64,000 nt of DNA from Desulfovibrionaceae bacterium (GCA_028689675.1 JAQVCS010000002.1:62001-126000), one strand, 5' to 3'. Positions 52,299-61,579 are shown, numbered from the stretch's first letter. Numbers and translations: made by a program. Notes: generated by a model not told the origin, from the sequence alone.

Positions 52299-54089
52299 TT
52301 ATCCTAGGCTTAACCTGCCTTGGTTTAGCTCGGCAAAGCGGTTCAGAGCAGGAATTCTGTCGCTGGTATGGTGCGAAACCAGCACCAGCGCGGTGTCCCC
52401 TTGCTCGGCAATAGCTTGCAGGCGCGCAAGGCAGGCCGTGCGTGCAGCACTGTCTAGGCCAGAGCAGGGCTCGTCCAGTAAGAGCACCTCTGGCTGCCCC
52501 ATCATGGCGCGGGCAAGAAAAAATAAGCGCAATTGCCCAGAAGACAAGGTGCGTATATTGCGCTGGGCAAGGTGCGCAAGCCCCCATGCCTGCAAAAGGG
52601 TATGCACTTGCTCCTGCTCTGCCGTGCTGAACTCGCGATACAGGCCAATGGTGTTGTCAAAACCAGAGCACAGCAGCTCAAAGCCGTTGAGGTCGTAGGA
52701 ATAGACAGCCTGCCCAAGGTCAGACACAAGGCGTATGCCCTGCTGAATTTCTTCCAGCACGCTTGTTTGCCCGCCATGACGGGGCAGGGTGCGCACAATG
52801 CTGCCCCCAGCTGCGGGGTAGGCTTCGCCAGCCAGCAGGCGCAAAAAGGTTGACTTGCCCGCGCCATTGCTGCCGCTGATAAACCAATGCTCACCAGTAT
52901 GCAGGCTCCAGCAAATATCGCGCAGCACGGGCTTGTGCCCAAGGGCATTGATGTGGCTGTCTTCCCCAGCCGCAGCGGGGGCTGTGGTCATGCCTGAGTG
53001 CTCTAAAATTTGCGTGGTGGAATCAAAACCGCCCTGTTCCATATAGACATCGGCATGGCTCACGCAGATAAGGGGCGCATTAGTAGCATGGACGGCACTG
53101 GGGGCGGCTGGGCAGCGCGTGGCACTGGCAGAGGCAGCATGTATGGGCGCGGTAGCATGGGCAAGGTCAGGGCAGGGCGTGGCCTTTGCTGTGTGCACAT
53201 AGGTTGGGCAGGCCGCATGAGCAGTGCTCTTAGCCTTGGCCGTATCTTCATGGCCTGTACAGGGCGCGGCAGTTGGGGCAGCCTTTGCAGCGATGGGCAT
53301 TGGGGCTGTGGTGCTGCACGCTTGAGCTGGGCTTGTTTCTGCGGCCTTTGCTGGGCTTTGCTGGGGCATTGTGCATAGGCGGCCTTTGTCCAGCGTGATA
53401 CTGTGGCGAAAAAGCTCTGGCAGGGTTGCCCCGCGATGTGTGGTCATGACAAGCGTGCAGCAGGCGGCTTCTTCGTGCAAAATATCAAAAAAATGCGTAC
53501 GCCGCGCTTCGTCTAGCCCTTCAGCGCATTCATCCAGCAAAAGCACGCGCGGGCGGCGCACCAGAGCGCGTGCCAGCAGCATCAGGCGCAGCTGCCCTTG
53601 CGAATAATGCTGTATGGGCATGGCAAGCAGGGCTTCAAGGTCAAGGCGCAAAGCCATGGCGGCCACAGCCTCAAGGCGCGCTGTATGCTCGCGCTGGGCA
53701 GCTTCGCCACGCGCTTCATACAGCAGCGGGCTGTCGTCAAAGCCTGTAAGCAGCAATTCCTGCCCTGTGATGTTCCAGCCCTGACGGAGGTAGCCTTCCT
53801 GCTGGGCAGGGGCAACAAGGGCGCACAGGGCTTTGCCTACCAGTGGGGAATGCTCTGCCCCTGCGGCGCTGTACCACGTTATGCAGCCCTGTGTTGCCCA
53901 AATATCCCCACGCAGCAGGCGCAGCAGGGTGGATTTGCCCGCGCCATTGCTGCCGCGCAGGGCAAGGTGACGCCCTTCATACAGACTGAAAGAAATATCG
54001 TGCAGGGCAGGCTGGGCAGCATCCTGCAAAGGCAGGCGCACGCTGATATGCTCAAGGGTAATAAGGCTTTGCGGCATGAGTTTACTCAC
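52299..54089 (-). CDS. ModF-like protein with two ABC ATPase domains
   Basis: The 596-residue soluble protein has two ATP-binding cassettes. The first has GSNGAGKST, YSQGQLRL and LLLDECAEGLD; the second has GSNGAGKST, LSSGQLRL and LLLDEPCSGLD. No permease is adjacent. This is the layout of ModF/PhrA, whose function is poorly defined. The linker between cassettes (about 245-380) is unusually long and made of Ala, Thr, Pro and His with many repeats. In the first cassette the catalytic Glu follows Walker B as DE, but the signature is YSQGQ, not LSGGQ. ATG 54089 has no strong ribosome site. Confidence 0.83.
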   Translation of the reverse strand: MSKLMPQSLITLEHISVRLPLQDAAQPALHDISFSLYEGRHLALRGSNGAGKSTLLRLLRGDIWATQGCITWYSAAGAEHSPLVGKALCALVAPAQQEGYLRQGWNITGQELLLTGFDDSPLLYEARGEAAQREHTARLEAVAAMALRLDLEALLAMPIQHYSQGQLRLMLLARALVRRPRVLLLDECAEGLDEARRTHFFDILHEEAACCTLVMTTHRGATLPELFRHSITLDKGRLCTMPQQSPAKAAETSPAQACSTTAPMPIAAKAAPTAAPCTGHEDTAKAKSTAHAACPTYVHTAKATPCPDLAHATAPIHAASASATRCPAAPSAVHATNAPLICVSHADVYMEQGGFDSTTQILEHSGMTTAPAAAGEDSHINALGHKPVLRDICWSLHTGEHWFISGSNGAGKSTFLRLLAGEAYPAAGGSIVRTLPRHGGQTSVLEEIQQGIRLVSDLGQAVYSYDLNGFELLCSGFDNTIGLYREFSTAEQEQVHTLLQAWGLAHLAQRNIRTLSSGQLRLFFLARAMMGQPEVLLLDEPCSGLDSAARTACLARLQAIAEQGDTALVLVSHHTSDRIPALNRFAELNQGRLSLG

Positions 54090-54135
54090 TAAACAAGGGC
54101 TGTGATAGAGACTGTACTAAAAAAGTTGTGTGCTC

Positions 54136-54208
54136 TGCTTGCACTGGCGCACAGGGCTGGCTGTGCTTGGGCTGGCGCACGGGGCTGATGCTGCTTGGGC
54201 TGGCGCAC
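54136..54208. repeat. Three tandem copies of a 17-base motif at 28-base spacing
   Basis: TGCTTGGGCTGGCGCAC occurs at 54164-54180 and 54192-54208, and the variant TGCTTGCACTGGCGCAC at 54136-54152. The period is exactly 28 bases. It lies in the short gap between the ModF-like gene and the PHP phosphatase gene, just upstream of the former. Confidence 0.8.
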
Positions 54209-54232
54209 AACAGCAGAAACACCAGCCTTGTC

Positions 54233-55072
54233 TTAGGCTGGCATAAAGGGCTGGCTGTGCATGCCCTGCTTATCAAACCACACGCTGGCATTCCAGCCAA
54301 AAGCGCGGGCGTAGGACTCCAGCTGCGGGAAGGCATAGCCTACATCGGCCACGCAATGGGTGTCTGAATTCAGGCAAATAGGCAGCCCAAGCTCGGCAGC
54401 CATGCGCATAATGGGGGCACAGGGGTAAATTTCTCGGCAGGGCTTGCGTATGCCTGCTGAAGACACTTCCATAGCCATGCCATTGCTGCGAAAGGCCAGC
54501 AGCATAGTGCGCACCAAATCACGGTGCGCTGCGCCGTGGCGGGCATCGTTGAGCCAGCGGTGAAAACGCTGCACAGAAAATATTTTAATTAAATCAGGGT
54601 GCGCTGCAATTTGAAACAACCCAGAAGTGGCCATGTCAATTTCTGCAGTAAAATAGCGTTCATACAGGGCATCGCATTGCGCCTGACTGAGTTTTTCCCA
54701 ATCTGCCGCGCTGGCATCAAAGCCCCATGTGCCCAAAAAATGCACACTGCCCAGCAAGTAATCATAATCATACGCGCTGACCGTGCTTTTGGTAAAGGCA
54801 AGCTGCCCCTCAAGCCAGTCCATTTCCATACCAAAGAGTACTTGATTGGGGAATTGCTGCTGCAAGCGGTGTACATCCTGAGCATATATTTCCATATGGG
54901 CTGCTAGATGCTCGCGGTATTCATTGGGGTAATCAAAACCCAGCGGGCGCGGGGAATGTTCTGAAAAGCCATACAGCGTAATGCCCTTGGCCTGAGCTGC
55001 GGCAAACATGGCGTCGGGAACATCGGCACCGTGCGAATAACTGGTGTGCGTGTGCAAATCAATGCTGTGCAT
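54233..55072 (-). CDS. PHP-domain histidinol-phosphatase (HisK/HisJ type)
   Basis: The 279-residue protein opens with the PHP metal motif IDLHTHTSYSHGAD, followed by GFSEHSPRP, GMEMDWLEG, GSVHFLGTWGFD, IAAHPDLIKIF and LNSDTHCVADVG. These are the metal-binding sites of PHP histidinol-phosphate phosphatases, which catalyse the step before histidinol dehydrogenase in histidine synthesis. ATG 55072 follows GAGG; an earlier in-frame Met lacks a site. No other his genes are adjacent. Confidence 0.88.
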   Translation of the reverse strand: MHSIDLHTHTSYSHGADVPDAMFAAAQAKGITLYGFSEHSPRPLGFDYPNEYREHLAAHMEIYAQDVHRLQQQFPNQVLFGMEMDWLEGQLAFTKSTVSAYDYDYLLGSVHFLGTWGFDASAADWEKLSQAQCDALYERYFTAEIDMATSGLFQIAAHPDLIKIFSVQRFHRWLNDARHGAAHRDLVRTMLLAFRSNGMAMEVSSAGIRKPCREIYPCAPIMRMAAELGLPICLNSDTHCVADVGYAFPQLESYARAFGWNASVWFDKQGMHSQPFMPA

Positions 55073-55103
55073 GGGGGGAACCTCTGGGGCTGTGCAAGGC
55101 GGC

Positions 55104-55133
55104 AAGAAGGGGGGCTTTTGCCCCCCTTCTTTT
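55104..55133 (-). terminator. Hairpin between the GltA-like gene and the PHP gene
   Basis: A perfect 12-base-pair stem, AAGAAGGGGGGC with GCCCCCCTTCTT around TTTT, lies just beyond the GltA-like stop. The T-run is better on the plus strand, so on the minus strand it may terminate only partly. Confidence 0.6.
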
Positions 55134-55140
55134 CGTGGCC

Positions 55141-56574
55141 TTAGCCTTTTATGCGTTTGCAGATTTCTTTAGCGGCGCGGCGGCCTGCGCCCATAGCCAA
55201 AATAACAGTGGCAGCCCCAGTAACAATATCCCCACCAGCAAAAACATTGGGGATTGAGGTTTCGCCTGTTTCTTCATCGGCCACAATATAGCCACGTTTA
55301 TTCTTGTCCAGCTCTGGCGTTGCGTCGAGCAAAATGGGGTTTGAGCGCGTGCCCAGAGCAATAATAGCAAGGTCGGTGGGCAGGTCATACACTGCCCCTT
55401 CCACAGGCTGTGGGCGGCGGCGGCCAGAGGCATCGGGCTCGCCCAGTTCCATGCGCTGTAAGGTGACAGACTCAAGCACGCTGTTGGCATCGCCATTAAA
55501 GTGCAGCGGGGCGGCCAGCATTTCAAATTGAATGCCTTCTTCCTCTGCATGTTCAATTTCTTCGCGGCGGGCGGGCATTTCTGCACGGGTGCGGCGGTAG
55601 ACAATGTGCACGCTTTCAGCGCCCATGCGCATGGCCGTGCGGGCAGCATCCATAGCCACGTTGCCAGCACCAAAGACGGTGACATGCTTGCCGGGGTAGA
55701 CAGGGGTGTCTGACCCAGCGGGGAAACTGTGGGCACGCCCAAGGTTGACGCGGGTTAAATATTCATTGGCAGAAAAAACGCCAATGAGGTTTTCGCCGGG
55801 CACATTCAGGAAAAGAGGCAGGCCAGCACCCACGCCAATAAACACGGCCTTATAGCCTTGTTCCAGCAGCGAAGACACCTGCACAGTGCGCCCCCCAACC
55901 CAGTTGGTCTTAAAGCTCACACCCAGCTGGCGCATGGCATCAATTTCTTTTTTCACCACATCCTTGGGCAGGCGGAAAGCGGGAATGCCATAAATAAGCA
56001 CGCCGCCAGCTTCGTGCAGCGCTTCAAACACATCTACCTTAATGCCGTTGGCAGCAAGGTAGCCAGCACAGGAAAGCGTGGCAGGGCCAGAGCCAAGGCA
56101 GGCAACCTTGTTGCCGTCATCGCACAGAGGCGCCATGGTGCATGTGGAAGAGCCGCTGACCTCTTCACAGGCTGTGCCTGCAATGTGCTGGTCGGCCACA
56201 AAGCGCTCTAGGCGGCCAATGGCTATGGGTTGCCCCTTGGCCAGCAAAATGCACTTGCCTTCGCATTGGTTTTCTTGCGGGCATACGCGGCCAGAAACGG
56301 CGGGCAGGGGGTTGGTGCCTTTAATAATGCGATAGGCTGCGTCAAAATCGCCCTGAGTCACAGCGGCAATAAATTCAGGGATATGAATTTCAACAGGGCA
56401 GCCCTTCATACAGCCCGGTTTTTTGCATTGCAGGCAGCGCTTGGCCTCGGCAATGGCCATTTCAGGCGTATAGCCAAGGGCAACTTCTTTAAAGTTGCGG
56501 GCGCGCACAGCCGCGGGCTGGCAAGGCATTTCGGTACGGGGGGCTATAACTTTTTTGGGCTTGGCATTATCCAT
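55141..56574 (-). CDS. gltA: NADPH-dependent glutamate synthase-like flavoprotein (GltA / NfnB / SudA type)
   Basis: The 477-residue protein has two N-terminal [4Fe-4S] motifs (CLQCKKPGCMKGCP and CPQENQCEGKC) and two dinucleotide folds, one near CLGSGPATLSCAGYLA and one near VFGAGNVAMDAARTAMRMG, with a C-terminal VFAGGDIVTGAATVILAMGAG. Together with the adjacent FAD/[2Fe-2S] protein this is the large subunit of an NfnAB or sulfide-dehydrogenase (SudAB) complex rather than a real glutamate synthase. NfnAB couples NADH, NADPH and ferredoxin by electron bifurcation. ATG 56574 overlaps the partner gene by 8 bases. Confidence 0.85.
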   Translation of the reverse strand: MDNAKPKKVIAPRTEMPCQPAAVRARNFKEVALGYTPEMAIAEAKRCLQCKKPGCMKGCPVEIHIPEFIAAVTQGDFDAAYRIIKGTNPLPAVSGRVCPQENQCEGKCILLAKGQPIAIGRLERFVADQHIAGTACEEVSGSSTCTMAPLCDDGNKVACLGSGPATLSCAGYLAANGIKVDVFEALHEAGGVLIYGIPAFRLPKDVVKKEIDAMRQLGVSFKTNWVGGRTVQVSSLLEQGYKAVFIGVGAGLPLFLNVPGENLIGVFSANEYLTRVNLGRAHSFPAGSDTPVYPGKHVTVFGAGNVAMDAARTAMRMGAESVHIVYRRTRAEMPARREEIEHAEEEGIQFEMLAAPLHFNGDANSVLESVTLQRMELGEPDASGRRRPQPVEGAVYDLPTDLAIIALGTRSNPILLDATPELDKNKRGYIVADEETGETSIPNVFAGGDIVTGAATVILAMGAGRRAAKEICKRIKG

Positions 56575-57406
56575 GGCATTGGCACCTGTATTGTTCAAGG
56601 GAAAGTGTTTCTTGGCTGCGGTAGGCACCAAGGCGGCGGCGCAATTCGGCAAAATCAACAAGCTGGCCGTCAAATTCAGGGCCATCCACACAGGCGAACT
56701 TGGTTTCACCGCCCACAGTCACGCGGCAGGCACCGCACATGCCTATGCCGTCAACCATAATAGAGTTGAGGCTGACTGTGGTTTTCACCCCAAAGGGCTG
56801 TGTGGTTTTTGCCACAGCGGCCATCATGGGCACAGGCCCCACGGCCACCACTTCAAACACGCTTTTGTCGGCGGCAAGGCGCTGCTGCAACAGCTCGGTC
56901 ACAAAGCCCTTGTGCCCGTATGAGCCGTCATCGGTAGAAATGAGCAATTCATCGGCAAAGCTGCTCAATTCCTTTTCAAAGAGTAATAAGTTTTTGCTGC
57001 GTGCGCCAATAATGCCCACCACGCGGTTGCCAATGCGGTGATGCCCCTTGGCTATGTGGTGCATGGCGGCAATGCCTGTGCCGCCGCCCACGCAAATAAC
57101 CGTGCCCTGTTTTTCAATGTGCGTAGCGCGGCCTAGGGGGCCGCATACATCTAAAATACTGTCGCCTTGTTTCAAATTTTCTAACGCAGCAGTGCTCTTG
57201 CCCATAACAAGGTAAACAATAGTGATAGTGCCTTGTTCTTTATCGGTATCGGCAATGGTCAAGGGTATGCGTTCGCCTTGTTCATCAATGCGCAGCATTA
57301 CGAAATGACCCGGTTTTGCCGTACTGGCGATTTGGGGCGCATCCAGCACGAGTTTGCTGGTTGTCCCTGGTATGAGACTTTCTTTGTGTACAATGCGAGT
57401 TGGCAT
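56567..57406 (-). CDS. Sulfide/dihydroorotate dehydrogenase-like FAD/NAD-binding subunit (NfnA/SudB type)
   Basis: The 279-residue protein has a ferredoxin-reductase fold, with the FAD-binding GHFVMLRIDEQGERIPLT region, the GGGTGIAAMHHIAKGHH pyridine-nucleotide loop and a C-terminal [2Fe-2S] site (MCGACRVTVGG followed by FACVDGPEF). It forms a heterodimer with the GltA-like subunit. ATG 57406 follows AAGGAG. In sulfate reducers such pairs move electrons between NAD(P)H and ferredoxin. Confidence 0.85.
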   Translation of the reverse strand: MPTRIVHKESLIPGTTSKLVLDAPQIASTAKPGHFVMLRIDEQGERIPLTIADTDKEQGTITIVYLVMGKSTAALENLKQGDSILDVCGPLGRATHIEKQGTVICVGGGTGIAAMHHIAKGHHRIGNRVVGIIGARSKNLLLFEKELSSFADELLISTDDGSYGHKGFVTELLQQRLAADKSVFEVVAVGPVPMMAAVAKTTQPFGVKTTVSLNSIMVDGIGMCGACRVTVGGETKFACVDGPEFDGQLVDFAELRRRLGAYRSQETLSLEQYRCQCHG

Positions 57407-57579
57407 GGTCGCTCCTTACTAAGTGAACAGAAAGGGATTGCGCTGAGGCTCAGCGCAAAAACAGCCGCATACATTCGAAAACGGGGGGACTGTTTCTGCA
57501 AACAAGCATAGCAAAAAGGAAGACCTTTTCCAAGAGCAAGAGGAACATGTGTAATTTTTCTTTATGTCGGTTTCAGGCA

Positions 57580-60500
57580 TTAAGCATTGTGCCCCGCACT
57601 GGCTTCGGCAGGGCTTTCTTTCTTAAAGCCGTCGGGGAAGCACAGGCGCGCCAAAGCCTGCATATAATCGCTGTGTTCATCAAGGTAAAAGGCCAGTGGG
57701 CGGGCAAAATTGCGCCCCACAAGCCCGTTCACAAAAAATTGCGCCACATCACGCTCGCGCGAAAGCACCAATTGCAGGCGCAGCAAGATAATGCGCTCTT
57801 CATACGACATATCATGCACAGCATCGCGCAGCACATCTTGCGAGCGCGGCTGGTACAGCCAAAAGTGCATCATATCAAGGGCATGGATGATGAGCTCTTT
57901 GTCCAAATCACTGCCGCTCTGGCGTATGCTGGCCAGCAGGCTTTCGGGGTCGGCCAGCATGGCAAGGGCATCTTTTTCGGGAAAGAGCAATTCCAGCTTG
58001 GTATAGCTGGCAAAAAGCTGCTTTAATTTACCTTCAATATCCCAGCGGCGCATACGGCGGTTATTTTGCCTATCGGCAAGGCCTTCTATCCACGCGGCCA
58101 CGGTGTCCGAGGCGCATTTAGAAATAATGGCAGCCCCGTGGGTGAGTATGCCAGCGGCATCGGCCATGCCCAGCAGCCCCAGCCCTAGGGCAAGCACAGC
58201 ATTATAAAAAATAGAAACAGGTATGGCCAGCGCACTGCGAAATAAATTGCCAATGGCGGCAGAATGCGGCAGCCCGCGGAAAATATTGTGCGAGCAAATA
58301 TACAGGCCATTGGCTGCGGCAAGCAGGCTGTAAACAAGCATAGGGTCGCTGGCAGCACTCAGCCCAAGGGTGCGTTCCATAAGCAGGTAGCGCATGCCCA
58401 GCTCGAGAAGCAGCACAGAAAAACCCGTGTACATAAGCGAATCACACAGGCGCGACCAGTCCACAAAGTCACCCCAGCGCAGCAGGGTAGTGTGCCGTAA
58501 GCCCTTGCCCGCCAAGACAAATTGCACAATATTGCGCACCCCTGTAATCATAAACCACAGCACAGGGCCAAAATAGGCCAGCAGCCACCATGTTTGTGTA
58601 TATTGAAAAGCGCAAATGGCAGGAATAAAACCAGCCAGCACTTTCAGCATATTGACAAGGCGTGAATTGCAATAGCGCAGGGTAGGGGCTTTGGGCTTGC
58701 GCACAGCCCCCGTAAGCTTGGCTGGCTCACGCATGCCGGCCAAATGCCCGCCAAGCGTGCTGATATTGCCCTTGGGCACAATGCGCGCCGTGGCCGATTC
58801 GGAAAGCCATTCTTGCTGGCGCTCATAGCCAAGGTGGCGGCAGCCCGGCAGCGAGCGCAGCAGGGTAAAAATATCTTCCAGCGCATCCCCCTGCGGCATG
58901 GGGTGGTATATTTCATGATGGCTTACATTAATATGCAGGGGCAAATCCATAGTGCCAGAGCCGCGCTTAAAAAATTCTTTGCCGCGCGCGTCCAGCGTTT
59001 CCACAAAAACCAGCCCCATGCCCAAGCTGCGCTGTGAGCGGCTGGTGGAATCGGTGCCGCAGCGTGCCCTTAAGGGGCGTTTTTCATAAAAGCTTTGCAA
59101 CATGGGAATATTACGCAAAATTTCCCTAAAAACAGAGCAGCGGTGTATTTCGTCCTCTGTTTGCTCTGCTTTTTCCTCAAGGCTTTTAATCATATCGCGA
59201 ATAATGCGCTTTAGGCGTGGGGCACTGCCGCCATTTAAGGCGCGCTGCAATTGGTTAATATCTTCCAGATGGGGTAAGTTGCCCTCAAATAATTCTTTTA
59301 AGTTAAATAATTCCAAATGCGTAATCAGACCTTGGCATTGCCAGAGCAGCTCCAGCACATCAAGGGAGCTGAGGCGGCTTAAATTCAGCGTAATGCGGCT
59401 GCCAGAATGCGTGCTGGCCAGCCAGTCCAGCAACAGGGCAGGGCTGAGCTGAAGCAATTCGGGCGCGTGCTGGCTTGGCACATCGCGCAGGGGCAAATCG
59501 GGGTTGGCCTGCGGGCTTAGCCATGTTTCGTGCACGGTATTCACGCCGAAATTGGCCAGCTTTTCTAAGCGCAGCTGCATTTGCTGCTTGCAGGCGCCGT
59601 CTGTGCACAATTCCCACTGGGCTTTTATGCTGGCTGCCTCTTCGCGTAACATGGGGGCAAGGCGGTTGAAAATACATTCAGACAAATGCTGTAGTGAAGC
59701 CTGCCCGCTGCCCACAAAGGCGGTAAATTCCTCCAGCTCTAGCGGGGGAATTTCTGTATGCAACTTGCTGCCCACGGCATGGCGGTGCACTGTGTTCCAG
59801 CGCTCAAGCACCATAAATACATATTCTGCTTGCCAGTCCGAAACTTCCTTGCCAAGGCGCATCAAATGCCTTGTGGGCGGCTCGGAAAGGAATTCCAAAA
59901 AATCCTGCACGCCTGAAAAACCACGGGGCACCCAGATAAAGTGCACAAAACGCCCGTGAAAAGGGGCGGCATATTCTATGCCCACGCGCACATGTATGCC
60001 CACAGTTTCGGCAGCCGTCATAATTTCGCGTACGGCATCATCTTCCACATAATTGTAGTACACAATGGTCAGGTAGCGTATGCCCTTAATCCACGCATCC
60101 ATAATAAGATGCGTGGGGTTTTTGCGCCCCTTGGTATTGGCATCGTGCACATGATGGTCAAAGCTGAGCTGGCTCCAGTCTTCGGGCATTTCTACCAGAT
60201 GGTAGCGGTCAAGCAGGGCACGCACAATGCGCGGCTTGCCCGAAGCTGCCTTGCGAAAATCATGCGCCAGCATGAGCTGCCGGCATTGGTCGCCGTGGGC
60301 ACGCACAAGGTCTTTCATCACTTGCAGCAGCACGCGGGCGGTGTTGCGCCTAAAGGTGGTTTGCGCGCTGTTGAGCACCTCATCATACAGCACGCGCAGG
60401 GCTTGCAGCCTGTCTTTGGCCAAGCCCGCCTCTAGGCTGTCGAGCAGGCGCACAACAGCGTGCGCAACGCGAATTTCTCGCGAAGAGGCCAGCGCTTTAA

Positions 60501-60639
60501 TGCCGTGCGGGTGCAGGGTGGCATCAAAAAGCAGGTTGTCGGTGCGCGCTTCTGTACTGCGCGTGTTGACGACAGTGTTGACAAGCTGAAGCAATTCCCA
60601 ATCTTCTTTGTCAAAAAAACATACTTGTCGCCAATTCAT
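57580..60639 (-). CDS. Large membrane protein of unknown function with a PHP-like N-terminal metal site
   Basis: I do not recognise this 1019-residue protein. An N-terminal helical region (1-150) is followed by a PHP-like stretch, FDHHVHDANTKG (about 160-171, DxHxH at 161-165) and VRVGIEY (about 217-223), with FHGRFVHF nearby (about 227-234), like metal motifs of polymerase-and-histidinol-phosphatase hydrolases. A leucine-rich helical middle (about 400-520) precedes hydrophobic segments at about 700-860. The last 150 residues are soluble. ATG 60639 has GGGATGAGC just upstream. It shares strand with the NfnAB-like pair but lies 173 bases away, so cotranscription is uncertain. Confidence 0.7.
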   Translation of the reverse strand: MNWRQVCFFDKEDWELLQLVNTVVNTRSTEARTDNLLFDATLHPHGIKALASSREIRVAHAVVRLLDSLEAGLAKDRLQALRVLYDEVLNSAQTTFRRNTARVLLQVMKDLVRAHGDQCRQLMLAHDFRKAASGKPRIVRALLDRYHLVEMPEDWSQLSFDHHVHDANTKGRKNPTHLIMDAWIKGIRYLTIVYYNYVEDDAVREIMTAAETVGIHVRVGIEYAAPFHGRFVHFIWVPRGFSGVQDFLEFLSEPPTRHLMRLGKEVSDWQAEYVFMVLERWNTVHRHAVGSKLHTEIPPLELEEFTAFVGSGQASLQHLSECIFNRLAPMLREEAASIKAQWELCTDGACKQQMQLRLEKLANFGVNTVHETWLSPQANPDLPLRDVPSQHAPELLQLSPALLLDWLASTHSGSRITLNLSRLSSLDVLELLWQCQGLITHLELFNLKELFEGNLPHLEDINQLQRALNGGSAPRLKRIIRDMIKSLEEKAEQTEDEIHRCSVFREILRNIPMLQSFYEKRPLRARCGTDSTSRSQRSLGMGLVFVETLDARGKEFFKRGSGTMDLPLHINVSHHEIYHPMPQGDALEDIFTLLRSLPGCRHLGYERQQEWLSESATARIVPKGNISTLGGHLAGMREPAKLTGAVRKPKAPTLRYCNSRLVNMLKVLAGFIPAICAFQYTQTWWLLAYFGPVLWFMITGVRNIVQFVLAGKGLRHTTLLRWGDFVDWSRLCDSLMYTGFSVLLLELGMRYLLMERTLGLSAASDPMLVYSLLAAANGLYICSHNIFRGLPHSAAIGNLFRSALAIPVSIFYNAVLALGLGLLGMADAAGILTHGAAIISKCASDTVAAWIEGLADRQNNRRMRRWDIEGKLKQLFASYTKLELLFPEKDALAMLADPESLLASIRQSGSDLDKELIIHALDMMHFWLYQPRSQDVLRDAVHDMSYEERIILLRLQLVLSRERDVAQFFVNGLVGRNFARPLAFYLDEHSDYMQALARLCFPDGFKKESPAEASAGHNA

Positions 60640-60656
60640 AGCTCATCCCTTCTTCT

Positions 60657-61490
60657 TTAATTTTCTGGCGGCATATAACAATGCCCTTGGGCAATAAGCG
60701 TTACCGAGCCGCCAATGCCAACTTGCCATGAATGTGCATTTTTACGCAAGCGCAAAATCAGAATATCTTGTGAGGGTTGGCGCAGCATGCAGTCTTTTTC
60801 AAGAGCCGCTTCACGCAAAAAAGGCAATCCTACAGTGCAGGCCAGCGCCCCTGAGCCGCAGGCCGATTCCCAAAATGTGGAATCACATTCCCGCACCCAG
60901 ACCACTGGGTTCATGCTTGCCCCCTGCGCTGTTTGCTGCCACCAAATGCAGCCAACGGCCTCGCTGTTTTCTAAGTGATAGTTATGGCGCAGGGCAGCGG
61001 CGGCTTCGCGCCAATTGTGGGGCATGGGGTGCAGGCGTTCATCAATAAGCAGGTGGTCTATGCCGGGCAGGCGCACCAGTGCTATGCCTTCTTCAAGGGG
61101 CAAGCTGGGCGGCAGGGTGGCAAATTCAAGCTGGGCAGAAACGTGCCATACAGGGCGGCAGCCGCTAACGGTAACGCGCACAGGCTGAGCCATGCCCGAA
61201 ACCGTGACCAATGCAGAAAAAGGCTGACTGGCAGCAATTGCCCCTTGGCTGTGTGCCTCGGCAAGCAAAGCACCAAAAGCGCGGGTGGCATTCACGCAAA
61301 ATTCCCCCCCTGCCATGCAAAGGCAAGATTTTTCTATATCAATAAAGCCCACCTGCTCGGCCTGCACATGGCCGGGTAAGAGGATGGTTTTTGCTATATT
61401 TTGCCTATATTTTGCCTGAACAGCATGTTCTGGAATGAGAACGGTAGTGTTGCCGCAGGGGCTCATTTTGAAAAAAGGAAAAGATTTCAT
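60657..61490 (-). CDS. DapF-fold amino acid epimerase/racemase (diaminopimelate epimerase or CntK-like)
   Basis: The 277-residue protein has the two-cysteine layout of PLP-independent epimerases: C65 in GGEFCVNATRAFG and C211 in ESACGSGALA. True DapF has CGNGARC at the first site, so the family member here is divergent and resembles the histidine racemase CntK type more than housekeeping DapF. An asparagine after CV (VNATRA) is kept. The gene lies 17 bases upstream of the 1019-residue protein and they may be coupled. The substrate is undecided. Confidence 0.75.
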   Translation of the reverse strand: MKSFPFFKMSPCGNTTVLIPEHAVQAKYRQNIAKTILLPGHVQAEQVGFIDIEKSCLCMAGGEFCVNATRAFGALLAEAHSQGAIAASQPFSALVTVSGMAQPVRVTVSGCRPVWHVSAQLEFATLPPSLPLEEGIALVRLPGIDHLLIDERLHPMPHNWREAAAALRHNYHLENSEAVGCIWWQQTAQGASMNPVVWVRECDSTFWESACGSGALACTVGLPFLREAALEKDCMLRQPSQDILILRLRKNAHSWQVGIGGSVTLIAQGHCYMPPEN

Positions 61491-61579
61491 AGTTGCTCTT
61501 TCTTGTAATTGGTAATATTGGGGAACTATGCAAAATACAACATGTCTTGTCCAGTGTGGGAAGCCTTGTTACTTTTGCC

